DNA from: JAXHUM01 sp034189325
GTDB taxonomy: Bacteria > Desulfobacterota > DSM-4660 > Desulfatiglandales > Desulfatiglandaceae
Reading direction: 5' to 3'
Assembly (NCBI GenBank): GCA_034189325.1
Contig: JAXHUM010000077.1
Coordinates: 1 to 64,000 of the forward strand
Length of the DNA: 64,000 nt
Position numbers and translations under genes: made by a program. Shown here piece by piece: positions 1 through 8,379 of the stretch; the first letter of the stretch is position 1, and each line of letters starts with the position of its first letter. The notes beneath the pieces are model-generated. The model saw only the letters and a list, made by a program, of their open reading frames with translations, searched no databases and was not told the origin of the DNA.

Positions 1-1880
1 GGCATTGTCTGGTCGGTGATAACAACGTCAAATCTTTCAGGGTGCGTGCGGAAGGCCTCTAAGGCTTCTACACTGCTTGTCCTTGCAGTCACATAATAGC
101 CGAGGTGCTCCAGCATCTGCTGCATCATATGAACGAGTTGAACTTCATCATCGACCAGTAGAATACGCTCATTACCTCTTAAGAGAGGTTCCTTTGGTAG
201 GCATTGGGAATCGACCCTGTCCATTTCTATCCTCGGTAGATAGACGGTGAAGGATGTCCCTTTATTGGGTTTACTGGAAACTGTAACATGTCCTCCATGA
301 TTCTGGACAATTCCATGGACCACAGACAAACCCATCCCGGTACCTTCACCTATGTCTTTGGTCGTGAAATAGGGTTCAAAAATCCGTTTCATCACCTTAC
401 TTTCCATGCCGTGGCCCGTATCGTTGACACATAGTTTAACATAGGACCCTGGACATAGATCCAGATTGGCGGCGAATTCGTCTGAATCAATACTCTGTTC
501 AGTCAGAATCACCTCTAGCACCCCGCCGTTCCGACGCATGGCATGATAGGCGTTGGTGCAGAGATTAATCAACACCTGATAGATCTGGGAGACATCGGCC
601 AGAACAGCACCGCATGCCTCATCAATTTCCTGATGGATCTCAATGTTCGACGGTAACGATCCCTTTATCAGTTGCAGTGCCTCTTTCAGAATAAGTTGAA
701 CCTTCAGGGGCTTCCGTTCATTTTCACTCCGACGGCTGAAGGAAAGAATCTGCTTAGTCAAATCCCGGGCACGATTGGCCGCCCTAAGAACTTGCTCCAA
801 ATTCCTCCAGACCGAGCCCCCTTCGGGTACTTCGAGCATGCACATCTCTGTATATCCTATAATGGGGGAAAGTATGTTGTTGAAATCGTGCGCAATTCCA
901 CCTGCCAAAGTACCAATGGTTTTCATCTTTTGTGCTTGTATTAGCTGTTTTTCTAGACGTTCCCTTTCCTTATCAGCGAAATTACGCTTGCCGATATCCA
1001 GATCGTGTTTGAGCACCTGAATAATGTTCCCGTCATTGTCAAAAACAGGGGAGGCGTGAATTTCAAATGTTCTGGTTTGGCCATCCTGATCAAGGTGAAT
1101 ATGTTCATCCATCGCAGCGCCTCCGGTCCTTTTGACTTTTTCCAAGGGACAAGGATATCCAACTTCTTTGCAGGGCTTGTTACGTCCATACATAAGGGAG
1201 TAGCAGTAGGTGTGACCATGGTGGTTGTTCGGGTTTACAGTGGTGTTGGCAAAGAGAACCACGTGAGACATAGCATCAATCACGTAAAAGCGATGAGGTA
1301 GAGATTTGATGCAGTTAAGGTAAAAATCATGTTGGTCCTTAAGTTGTCTTGTTGTCTCTTTGAGTGCCTCCTTTGCTTCTCTATGTCCTTCTATCTCCCC
1401 ATAGAGATACTCATTTGTTCGTTCCAATTCAGCAATGTATTCTTCCACCCGTTTTTCGAGATGCTTACGCTGTTTTTGTATCTCGCTTTCCGCCTTCGAA
1501 TCCTTAATGACATGACGAATAGTCTCGACTAGACTATCAGCATCCATCTGCCCTTTGACCAAATAGTCCTTAGCACCTTTATACGCGGCTTGAATAGCGA
1601 TCTCCTCATCGCCTGAACCAATGAGTACCACGACCGGCAGGCCAGGGGCCTTATCCTGGACTTTGAGCAACGTGTTCAGGCCATTGCTGTCTGGGAGGGA
1701 AAGATCCAGCAGAATGAGGTCAATGTTTTCTTCATTGAGACGGTCCATCGCTTTTGAAAAGCTGTCAACCCATTCGAGGTGAAATCCATTTTCCCCTGCG
1801 TCAGACAATATACTTTCAACTATACGGGCAGATGGTGCGCCACCCTCAATCATTAGGATTTTTTCATATTTGTCACCCAT
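1..1880 (-). CDS. Hybrid sensor histidine kinase/response regulator (3' end cut by window edge)
   Basis: About 626 residues are visible; the C-terminus runs off the left edge. Domains in order: an N-terminal receiver (phosphoacceptor Asp59 in LLDLSLPD, Lys109), a coiled-coil linker (about 130-185), a PAS domain (about 190-300), a HisKA dimerisation domain with His331 in GGIAHDFNN, a HATPase_c domain (DTGHGM and GTGMGLSVV boxes), and a second receiver cut just after its phosphoacceptor in VVITDQTMP. No membrane segment is seen, so it is probably cytoplasmic. The PAS domain carries Cys226, Cys237 and Cys244 in a CYSLMYGRNKPC...PCPLEKV arrangement. Translation from the ATG at 1880 stays open to the edge. 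It follows the chemoreceptor gene on the same strand but is separated from it by 150 bp of inverted repeats, so it may be transcribed separately. The signal sensed is unknown. Confidence 0.9.
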   Translation of the reverse strand, partial: MGDKYEKILMIEGGAPSARIVESILSDAGENGFHLEWVDSFSKAMDRLNEENIDLILLDLSLPDSNGLNTLLKVQDKAPGLPVVVLIGSGDEEIAIQAAYKGAKDYLVKGQMDADSLVETIRHVIKDSKAESEIQKQRKHLEKRVEEYIAELERTNEYLYGEIEGHREAKEALKETTRQLKDQHDFYLNCIKSLPHRFYVIDAMSHVVLFANTTVNPNNHHGHTYCYSLMYGRNKPCKEVGYPCPLEKVKRTGGAAMDEHIHLDQDGQTRTFEIHASPVFDNDGNIIQVLKHDLDIGKRNFADKERERLEKQLIQAQKMKTIGTLAGGIAHDFNNILSPIIGYTEMCMLEVPEGGSVWRNLEQVLRAANRARDLTKQILSFSRRSENERKPLKVQLILKEALQLIKGSLPSNIEIHQEIDEACGAVLADVSQIYQVLINLCTNAYHAMRRNGGVLEVILTEQSIDSDEFAANLDLCPGSYVKLCVNDTGHGMESKVMKRIFEPYFTTKDIGEGTGMGLSVVHGIVQNHGGHVTVSSKPNKGTSFTVYLPRIEMDRVDSQCLPKEPLLRGNERILLVDDEVQLVHMMQQMLEHLGYYVTARTSSVEALEAFRTHPERFDVVITDQTM

Positions 1881-1933
1881 GTCTCTAGGACCTATTACCT
1901 TTTGTCTGGTCGGGTCTGCAATGATAGGGTGTA

Positions 1934-1954
1934 AAATATCTACAGTAGATATTT
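1934..1954. promoter_or_regulatory. Perfect 10-bp-arm palindrome upstream of the hybrid kinase
   Basis: Two perfect complementary 10-bp arms (AAATATCTAC and GTAGATATTT) flank one base. It lies 54 bp upstream of the hybrid kinase start. The very short spacer makes a DNA-binding operator more likely than an RNA hairpin. No regulator can be assigned. Confidence 0.45.
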
Positions 1955-1967
1955 CAATGCCCCCTTG

Positions 1968-2012
1968 CTGCCCCTCCCACCTTACGTGGAAAAGGTAAGG
2001 GGAAGGGGGCAG
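1968..2012 (-). terminator. Imperfect GC-rich stem-loop after the chemoreceptor gene
   Basis: Two 18-nt arms (1968-1985 and 1995-2012) are complementary at 14 positions around a 9-nt loop. It starts 18 bp beyond the stop codon of the chemoreceptor gene. No T-run follows, so it is either a weak or factor-dependent terminator, an mRNA-stabilising hairpin, or a copy of a dispersed repeat. Confidence 0.4.
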
Positions 2013-2029
2013 GGAGATAAACTGAGGAA

Positions 2030-4006
2030 TCAAAAATCCGCAAAATCGTCATCTAAAGGAATTACCCTGTCAGGACGCACTTCTTTTTCATCAGGCACCT
2101 GGACCGGAAGCGCTTTCATCTTTTTGGTCCCGTCCCCTATGCCTTCGGCCTGTTTGTTTTTTTTACTGTCAAATAAGCGATTCACGGCACTCGTTTTGCT
2201 CTTATTTCCTCCGACCAACCCTACCAACTCCTGCACAAATCTTTTCATCTGTTCGGCTTGGGCGTTCATCTCTTCAGAGGCACTGGCGGATTCTTCGGCA
2301 TTGGCCGCATTCTGCTGAGTCACCTTGTCCATCTCGGCCACTGCCGTATTCACCTGCTCAATCCCCTGGGCTTGTTCGTTGGAGGCTGCGGCGATTTCCC
2401 CGATCAGTTCGCCTGTTTTCTTTGTGCTATCTGCCACCTGGGAAAAGGCTTCATTTGTCGAAACGACAACATCCGAACCATCTTTAATACTCTTGACTGT
2501 GTGTTCTATTAGGTTGGCTGTATTTTTTGCCGCATCAGCAGAGCGCATAGCAAGGTTTCTTACCTCTTCTGCAACCACTGCAAATCCTGCTCCGGCCTCA
2601 CCTGCCCTGGCAGCTTCAACCGCAGCATTCAGGGCCAGAAGATTCGTCTGAAACGCAATCTCGTCAATGGTCTTGACGATCTTTTGTGTTTCTTCGCTCG
2701 CCTTTGAGATCCCTTCCATTGAACCGGTCAATTCAGTCATGGATCTGTTTGCCTGATCCACCACGTGTGAGGTTTCGTTCATCAGGGTATTTGCCTGGTT
2801 GGAACTGTCCGCATTCTGTTTTGTCATGGAAGACATCTCTTCCAGTGATGAGGATGTTTCTTCGATAGACGCTGCCTGTTCCGATGCACCCTCCGCCAGG
2901 GACTGGCTGGAAGAGGAAACCTGCCCAGAGGCCGCAGCCACCTGTTCAGCAGCCTGATCCAGACCGGCAATAATGCGATTTATCGGTTTAGTTATTCCAC
3001 GAACCAAAAAGAAACTCAAAGCCGCACCAAGTACAAGGGCAATGATCGCGATAATACTTTCAGACCATTTAGCTTGAGATCCAATGGATAACATTTTATT
3101 TTCGCTTGAATCCCTATTTTCTTCTAATTGTTTTCTGAGGGCTTTCATCTTATCACGTGTCGCCACAAGAGCTGGTACCGTCTTAGTTTCATAAATGTGT
3201 TTTGCTTTTTCCTGTGCCTCACCAAGATTCGTTTCCGCCTCTATGGCTGCAAAAAACTGAATCCCTAACTCTTCAAGGCTTGGTAGTGTTATGGTTTCAT
3301 AAACATCTCCTGCTTTTTCATAATCTCCTGCTTGCACCAGTGCCTTAATTTGCTTTGCTGAATCGTGGAGTCTCGTATGTGGCTCCTTCACTCTCTCCAT
3401 AGCCTCACGAAGGGCCGGAAAATCAAGGGCGTACTTGGAATATTTGTCACTTGACAGAAACTTCCCAAACTCACAGAATTTTGGATTGAGCTCCACCTCG
3501 ATGTTGGGATTACGCTCTAAAATTATCCGAGACACCTTTGCAGCCCATCTTCGGTGGTCGTCCAACCGGTCTTTAAGCAGATGTCTCAAACCTTTGTGCT
3601 GCTGTCGCCATGCCTCTCCAATCTCTTTTGCCGACTCATGGAGATGCTTATGGGGTTCTTTGATTGCTTCTATCATGGTGCCGAGCGCAGAATCAGATTG
3701 GGCCATTTTTTCGGCAGATGATCCATGCAGGAATTTGCCTAATTCACACTTGGTGTGGTCCATCTCCACGTTAATTGTAGCGGCATTGTTGATGAACAAA
3801 TCTTGTATGTCCTTGATCCAGCTCATGTGTTCCACTTCTTTTTCGACCATGAAAGTATCATGCTCGGAAGCATCACAAAACTCTTTGTTGGAGAATATAA
3901 TATCGGTGATTGATTGTATTGAACTGACTGCTATGATCAAAAGTGCTAAAAGTAGCAGGGCCGTAAAACCCCAAAGTTTTGCGCTAAGCTTAAGATTGTT
4001 TAACAT
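2030..4006 (-). CDS. Methyl-accepting chemotaxis protein with tandem CZB-like zinc modules in its periplasmic region
   Basis: 658 residues from the ATG at 4006, which follows a purine-rich AAAGGGAAAAGAAGC; a frame-extending ATG at 4048 has no ribosome site. A membrane segment (about 11-30) is followed by a long periplasmic region, a second membrane segment (about 317-336), a HAMP-like linker and a full signalling hairpin with the invariant tip (FQTNLLALNAAVEAARAGE). The periplasmic part holds two repeats with the His/Cys pattern of chemoreceptor zinc-binding (CZB) domains: His60, Cys87, His119, His123 and His151, Cys178, His210, His214. Both have CE[LF]GKFL after the Cys spacing and EPHxxLH at the end, with identical spacing of 27/32/4. 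CZB domains usually sit in the cytoplasm. It is co-directional with cheW. It probably senses zinc or a redox/oxidant cue; that is inference. Confidence 0.93.
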   Translation of the reverse strand: MLNNLKLSAKLWGFTALLLLALLIIAVSSIQSITDIIFSNKEFCDASEHDTFMVEKEVEHMSWIKDIQDLFINNAATINVEMDHTKCELGKFLHGSSAEKMAQSDSALGTMIEAIKEPHKHLHESAKEIGEAWRQQHKGLRHLLKDRLDDHRRWAAKVSRIILERNPNIEVELNPKFCEFGKFLSSDKYSKYALDFPALREAMERVKEPHTRLHDSAKQIKALVQAGDYEKAGDVYETITLPSLEELGIQFFAAIEAETNLGEAQEKAKHIYETKTVPALVATRDKMKALRKQLEENRDSSENKMLSIGSQAKWSESIIAIIALVLGAALSFFLVRGITKPINRIIAGLDQAAEQVAAASGQVSSSSQSLAEGASEQAASIEETSSSLEEMSSMTKQNADSSNQANTLMNETSHVVDQANRSMTELTGSMEGISKASEETQKIVKTIDEIAFQTNLLALNAAVEAARAGEAGAGFAVVAEEVRNLAMRSADAAKNTANLIEHTVKSIKDGSDVVVSTNEAFSQVADSTKKTGELIGEIAAASNEQAQGIEQVNTAVAEMDKVTQQNAANAEESASASEEMNAQAEQMKRFVQELVGLVGGNKSKTSAVNRLFDSKKNKQAEGIGDGTKKMKALPVQVPDEKEVRPDRVIPLDDDFADF

Positions 4007-4111
4007 GCTTCTTTTCCCTTTCTTTTTAAGTATTCGATCTCCCGGCATTACGAAACCAGGTTATTCATCAGGTAATGGACATAGTTTTTCATTCACGATA
4101 CACAATAGAAA

Positions 4112-4624
4112 TTATGCTGCCTTCTCCAAGGCAGAAATGTCTTCAGCATTCAGTACGCGATCTATATCGAGAAGGATCTTCACCCCGCCCTCTATCTTAG
4201 CCATGCCGAGGATATATTTCGTATTCACCTTGGTCCCGAAAGAAGGGGTATCCTCAATCTCTCCATCCTTTATGTTGAGCACCTCTGAGACTGCATCCAC
4301 AACAATACCGATCATGACCGTGCCTGAGTCTCTTTCAATCTCCACCACGATGATACAGGTGCGTTCCGTGTAATCGATCGCGGCTATCCCAAACCTCAGC
4401 CTAAGATCAATGACCGGAATTACTTTACCCCGAAGATTAATAACACCTTTTACAAACCCGGGTGTCTGGGGTAACGTTGTTATAGGCATCATTCCTATGA
4501 TCTCCTTTATCTTCAGTATGCCAATGCCATACTCTTCACTAGCCAATATGAACGAGAGGTATTTTCCCTCCCTTTCGGCCATAATCTTGACCGCCCGGTC
4601 CATTGCATCTGCTGATTCCGACAT
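4112..4624 (-). CDS. cheW: Chemotaxis coupling protein CheW
   Basis: 170 residues from the ATG at 4624, preceded by GGAGAGG; a longer frame from 4666 lacks this support. CheW scaffolds link chemoreceptor hairpin tips to the kinase CheA. The SH3-like CheW fold is recognisable from YLSFILASEEYGIGILKIKE, followed by GFVKGVINLRGKVIPVIDLR, the most conserved block of the family, and by a GIVVDAVSEVLNI segment. Length is usual. It lies about 105 bp upstream of the chemoreceptor start in the same direction and so probably couples that receptor. No cheA is present in the window, so the kinase partner must be encoded elsewhere. Confidence 0.95.
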   Translation of the reverse strand: MSESADAMDRAVKIMAEREGKYLSFILASEEYGIGILKIKEIIGMMPITTLPQTPGFVKGVINLRGKVIPVIDLRLRFGIAAIDYTERTCIIVVEIERDSGTVMIGIVVDAVSEVLNIKDGEIEDTPSFGTKVNTKYILGMAKIEGGVKILLDIDRVLNAEDISALEKAA

Positions 4625-4687
4625 TTTCCTCTCCTTGCCTTTACATTGAATGACTTGTTGATTCACAAAGTACCGACTCGCGCCTGT

Positions 4688-5107
4688 CTATAATGTTCGT
4701 TTCAAGTCTCTTCGCATGGTCTTGCGCTTTTGAGACTGCTTTTTAAGTCCTCGTGCAATTGAATTCATCACTGATTCTACGCTGACGGGTTTGACTAAGT
4801 ACTCACTTGCTTCAAAATCGAAATCCTCAAGAGATTTTTCGATTGTCCCCTGTTCAGCGAGAATAATGGTCAGTATTCCGGGAGAAATCCGCTCCACCTT
4901 CTTGATCAGATGGAGACCATTCATATCAGGTAGACAAAGGTCGATGATGAGGATGTCATAGTCTTTGTGCCTTACTTCAAGAATACAACCATTCCCATCG
5001 GCAACAGTATCAATCTCCATGTCAATGCCGATATCCCCCCATGTGTTAGCCTTCCCCAGGTCCTTAGTTACTGAACCCCCATTTTCGACGATCAATATAT
5101 GTATCAT
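4688..5107 (-). CDS. Single-domain response regulator with atypical active site
   Basis: 139 residues from the ATG at 5107 (an in-frame TTG at 5137 could add ten). The fold is a CheY-like receiver: hydrophobic strand 1 (MIHILIVEN), phosphoacceptor Asp in ILIIDLCLPDMNG, and Lys in SEYLVKPVS. The acid pocket reads Glu-Asn rather than the usual Asp-Asp or Glu-Asp, and the conserved Thr/Ser after strand 4 is Ala (IILAEQG). Phosphorylation is therefore possible but switching may be abnormal. A basic tail (KKQSQKRKTMRRDLKR) follows the domain, with no output domain. It lies between another receiver-like gene and cheW on the same strand, so a role in the same signalling chain is likely. Confidence 0.8.
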   Translation of the reverse strand: MIHILIVENGGSVTKDLGKANTWGDIGIDMEIDTVADGNGCILEVRHKDYDILIIDLCLPDMNGLHLIKKVERISPGILTIILAEQGTIEKSLEDFDFEASEYLVKPVSVESVMNSIARGLKKQSQKRKTMRRDLKRTL

Positions 5108-5139
5108 CCTACTAACCGCATTGCTTAGTTTATACAATG

Positions 5140-5541
5140 TTAACTCATTCGAGCTTCACTGCCTTGGTCCTGGCAAACAGAGATGAATATTTTGTGTACC
5201 ACGGCCTCAACTTCTTCAAAATCGCTGTCTACATATGTTAAGAATCGTGGGGCCAAAGAATGCCCTTTGGAAATGGTGTCACTCTTACTATCCGGTAATA
5301 TCAGGACGATGCGAATACCCAAAAGCACGTCCCGAATGGAAAGAATGTCCGTGAGTTCTCCCCGGGTGGAAGCCAAAAGCACCGCAACACACAAATCATG
5401 CATCGGCTGATGAAGCCTTTGAGAAAGACTATCAATGGTTTGGTAAAATTCAACATTGTCCGCCGATACGCCTTTTTCTATGCTCTTACGAAGCCGTTCC
5501 CCGATTTCATTCCTTGATGTTGAATAGACAAGTATATTCAC
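5140..5541 (-). CDS. Degenerate receiver-like protein, first gene of the chemosensory operon
   Basis: 133 residues from a GTG at 5541 behind a strong AAGGAGGT site. The pattern of alternating strands and helices (MNILVYSTS, CVAVLLAST, IRIVLILPDS, RFLTYVDSDFEEV) looks like a receiver domain, but the acidic pocket, the phosphoacceptor Asp and the Lys are all missing. It would then be a pseudo-receiver working through protein-protein contact. The stop codon is two bases before the possible TTG start of the next gene, suggesting translational coupling. The function is unknown; assignment to the receiver superfamily is by overall pattern only. Confidence 0.6.
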   Translation of the reverse strand: MNILVYSTSRNEIGERLRKSIEKGVSADNVEFYQTIDSLSQRLHQPMHDLCVAVLLASTRGELTDILSIRDVLLGIRIVLILPDSKSDTISKGHSLAPRFLTYVDSDFEEVEAVVHKIFISVCQDQGSEARMS

Positions 5542-5605
5542 CTCTCTACTACCTCCTTTTTTGTCTACAAGTCTTTCTAATATCGACTCTTGCCGTTACA
5601 ACAAA

Positions 5606-5620
5606 ACAATAAGTGTGCCA
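5606..5620 (-). promoter_or_regulatory. Sigma-54-like promoter for the chemosensory operon
   Basis: The minus strand reads TGGCACACTTATTGT. The -24 box is perfect and the GG is 10 nt from a -12 element whose final C is T. It differs at only two positions from the promoter before fliL in this window. The first start codon of the operon is 65 bp downstream. Confidence 0.5.
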
Positions 5621-6022
5621 ATGTTTGCTTAGGATTGATATAACCTGATATTACAGGCGCTTAGCACAAAAATGGCGTGAATTGAAAATAACGACAAATC
5701 CTACAGAATGTCCTGTAAAGGAAACTGAATCCTATAAACAAGAATTCGGTTTTTTTAAAGACTGTAAATCGATATCGATCCATGAAGGACGATTCTCGGA
5801 GTCTCGGTTGCCTGTTTACGATAGAAAGAGGATGGAAGAAAAGCCGCAAACACCTTTAGCTCATATGATTGGTACTTCTAAGATTATCTTTTGAGCATAG
5901 TCGGGCTGCGTGCGTGTATGCGCAGGTAGGCGAGAACCTCGTGTGAAAGGACGATCTATGGATAGGCATTCAATAAGTCAGCTGCACCTTTCGAATACCC
6001 AGATCTGTTCGCTGGCTGCCCA
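5621..6022. other. Intergenic stretch without a credible gene
   Basis: Between the signalling operon and the activator gene. Short open frames of 62 and 70 codons overlap each other on opposite strands, have no ribosome sites and match nothing recognised. A TACAG/CTGTA inverted repeat lies near 5702-5717. Nothing else was seen. Confidence 0.5.
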
Positions 6023-6060
6023 ATGAGAAGACTTGAAGACACCAGATTTCATCTTCTCAT
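6023..6060 (-). terminator. Stem-loop overlapping the 3' end of the sigma-54 activator gene
   Basis: Perfect 9-bp arms (ATGAGAAGA at 6023-6031, TCTTCTCAT at 6052-6060), with a further TGAA/TTCA pairing inside. The arm includes the last three sense codons of the gene. There is no T-run, so termination is uncertain. Confidence 0.35.
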
Positions 6061-7449
6061 GTCGAATATTTTGTGTTTGTTGAAGAGTGCATATATGCGA
6101 GATTTTGAAAGGCCGGATATCTCAATAGCCTCCTTGATATCTCCCTGAACAGCCGAGATCAGGTCCTGCAAATACTTCCTATCCATAGCCTCTCTATAAT
6201 CCCTCCATGACGGGATGGATTCAAAACAATTGAATTTCTCTGCTTGAAGGGGATTGCCCTCTCGATCTCTAGCGAGTGAACTCCTGACCATATTTACTCG
6301 AAGGTGCAATGGAAGGTGCTTGCTGTAGAGGATAGGTTCATTGCCTGCCAAAGCAATTGAAGCTTCCAGCGCGTTAACGATCTCCCTCACGTTACCCGGC
6401 CAGTCATAGGATGTGAGTGAATCGAAGAATTCAGGAGAAAAGCCTTTTGTCTCTGTTTGATAACGTTCGCAGAGTCTGGAAACATGGTATATGACGATTG
6501 CTTTAATGTCATCTTTTCGTTCTCTTAGTGGAGGGAGCTCAATAGTGAAGGAACGTAACCGAAACATGAGATCTTCGCGGAATTCCCCTCTCTTCGTCAT
6601 GGAATCTAGATCTCGATTGGTCGCTGATATAAGCCTGAAGTCGCTTCTGCGTTCTTCCCTGCCACCTACAGGCCGGAAACAATGTTCCTGAAGAACCCTG
6701 AGAAAGGCTTTCTGCATAGGTGAGGGAAGTTCCCCTATCTCATCGAGAAAAAGGGTCCCGTGGTGGGCCTGTTTAATTAATCCCTCATGGGTTTTGTCGG
6801 CTCCAGTGAAGGCGCCCTTCTTGTGGCCGAACAAAACACTCTCAACGAGAGATTCGGGAAGTGCTGTGCAGTCAACTACCACGAAATTCCCTTCGGCTCT
6901 TGAGCTGTTTTCGTGAATAGCCCTGGCAAAGAGTTCCTTGCCTGTGCCGGTTTCACCTGTGATGAGCACATTTGCATCAGTGTTCGCTGCCTGCGCTACA
7001 AGATCAAGACAGGATTTAAGCAGGGGGCTGTTTCCGACTATGGCCTCTCGCTTCAATACCACATTCAGGGTCTCCCCCTGTCTCTCCTCCCTGTATTGAA
7101 GAGCGCGGACAAGTGGAAGTCTCATTTTTTCTATTGAAGAGGGCTTTTCAAGGTAGCTCCAAGCCCCCTTCTTGATAGCAAGCTCAGCGCCATCAGGATC
7201 ACCACTTCCAGTAAATATAATAACCTCGGGTTCGGATGGGGCTTTCCGGATCTCCGGCAAAACCTCCAGACCATTTCCGTCCGGCATTCGAACATCAAGA
7301 AACACTACATCAAAGATTCCTGAAGTCGCCTCTCTGAGTCCGTTCTTTAGAGTGAGGGAGTATATCGCATTGTGGCCCATCTCTTTTATGAGGGATGACA
7401 GCACCTCACAGAGCATTCTATCGTCATCAATTATCAGAATATTTGCCAA
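6049..7449 (-). CDS. NtrC-family sigma-54-dependent response regulator
   Basis: 466 residues from a TTG at 7449 (TAGGTAACG ahead). The receiver domain has the acid pair Asp8-Asp9, phosphoacceptor Asp52 (VFLDVRMPDG), Thr80 and Lys102. The AAA+ domain has Walker A GETGTGKE (165-172), the sigma-54 contact loop GAFTGA (212-217), and Walker B TLFLDEIG. A Fis-type helix-turn-helix closes the protein (GDIKEAIEISGLSKSRIYALF). It is therefore a complete, phosphorylation-controlled enhancer-binding activator. No kinase is adjacent; the hybrid kinase at the left edge is the nearest candidate. It could activate the sigma-54-like promoter of the neighbouring chemosensory operon. The Fis helix ends in KSRIYALFNKHKI, unlike the FleQ-type end of the regulator at 13.2 kb. 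Confidence 0.93.
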   Translation of the reverse strand: MANILIIDDDRMLCEVLSSLIKEMGHNAIYSLTLKNGLREATSGIFDVVFLDVRMPDGNGLEVLPEIRKAPSEPEVIIFTGSGDPDGAELAIKKGAWSYLEKPSSIEKMRLPLVRALQYREERQGETLNVVLKREAIVGNSPLLKSCLDLVAQAANTDANVLITGETGTGKELFARAIHENSSRAEGNFVVVDCTALPESLVESVLFGHKKGAFTGADKTHEGLIKQAHHGTLFLDEIGELPSPMQKAFLRVLQEHCFRPVGGREERRSDFRLISATNRDLDSMTKRGEFREDLMFRLRSFTIELPPLRERKDDIKAIVIYHVSRLCERYQTETKGFSPEFFDSLTSYDWPGNVREIVNALEASIALAGNEPILYSKHLPLHLRVNMVRSSLARDREGNPLQAEKFNCFESIPSWRDYREAMDRKYLQDLISAVQGDIKEAIEISGLSKSRIYALFNKHKIFDMRR

Positions 7450-8379
7450 CGTTACCTAATATTCGTACATGTGGAAGTATCAGTAATAGTCTCAGTACTA
7501 GCTTCAGTTGTGCTCGTGCTTGTAGATTCAGTTTATCAGCAACTGGCGTAATCAAAAGATCAATAAGCATGCCAATAATGGAGTGAAACGAATATCAGAT
7601 TGTATTTCAAGTAGTTAGGCTAGGGTAGAGCGCCAAATGAGGTTAACAAGAAACAAAGAGGGCTGCCCAATTGATAGGATTATGTCTCAAAAAAAAGAAA
7701 CTGTCCTTTTTTTAGGACTCCTAATATTGAATCAATTAATAATTACAAATCTGTATGATTGATTGTTAGATGTGTTTTTATCGCTCTTTACTCCTCAATG
7801 GAGGCATGTAAAACTTACCTTGAAATATCAAGTAATTGCGTCAATCCACCCAATATTCTTCAAACCACTGTGAAATTCTGTGAACCCATTTGGGCAACTC
7901 CAAACAATTGACCACTTTAAATATTTTATATTCCCACTTGTAAAAAGACAAGATCTTACAGTTAATGTGATAGCGTCACTGAGAGAGGCGGCCTGCAAGA
8001 AATCCACTCTCTAAAGGGCCATATTCTTCATTTTTTATGAGCCGGCATCATACTGTCAATGGACCTTGGACGCTGGGATCACTGGTTTGAGTTGAGGCCT
8101 TGAAAAAAGAGAACCATGTCCCCCTTGTGCCTTACCAAATTTGTTGAGGCCTTACGCCTATACTTAATGTCCCAACAGATTCGTGTCGGGTTAGTCGGCA
8201 AAAATCTCTTATTGATGGTGATTCTGTTCGAATCGCTTTGGAAGTTATGTTTATTTTCAACCATGCCTCGTAATAGTTGGCAAGACATATTTTTCTTGAT
8301 ATGTTTATAATGAGATATAATGAGGAACCACCCCATTTATTCCCCAGTAGGGAGTGAAACGATTTGATGACCTTTATCA
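7450..8379. other. 930-bp region without a credible gene
   Basis: An AT-rich stretch (about 7680-7800) contains a GTCCT/AGGAC inverted repeat around a T-run (7703-7718). Overlapping open frames of 64-93 codons occupy both strands at 8079-8413 but have no ribosome sites, no recognised domain and mutually exclusive reading. I see no promoter that stands out and no RNA gene. It could hold promoters for both flanking genes or decayed coding sequence. Confidence 0.5.

Noticed and set aside
3435..4373. 312-codon plus-strand open frame across the chemoreceptor and cheW
   Set aside because: It spans two well-supported minus-strand genes and has no ribosome site or recognisable domain.
5661..5894. 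Short frames in the gap between the signalling operon and the activator
   Set aside because: They lie on opposite strands over the same bases with no start signals.
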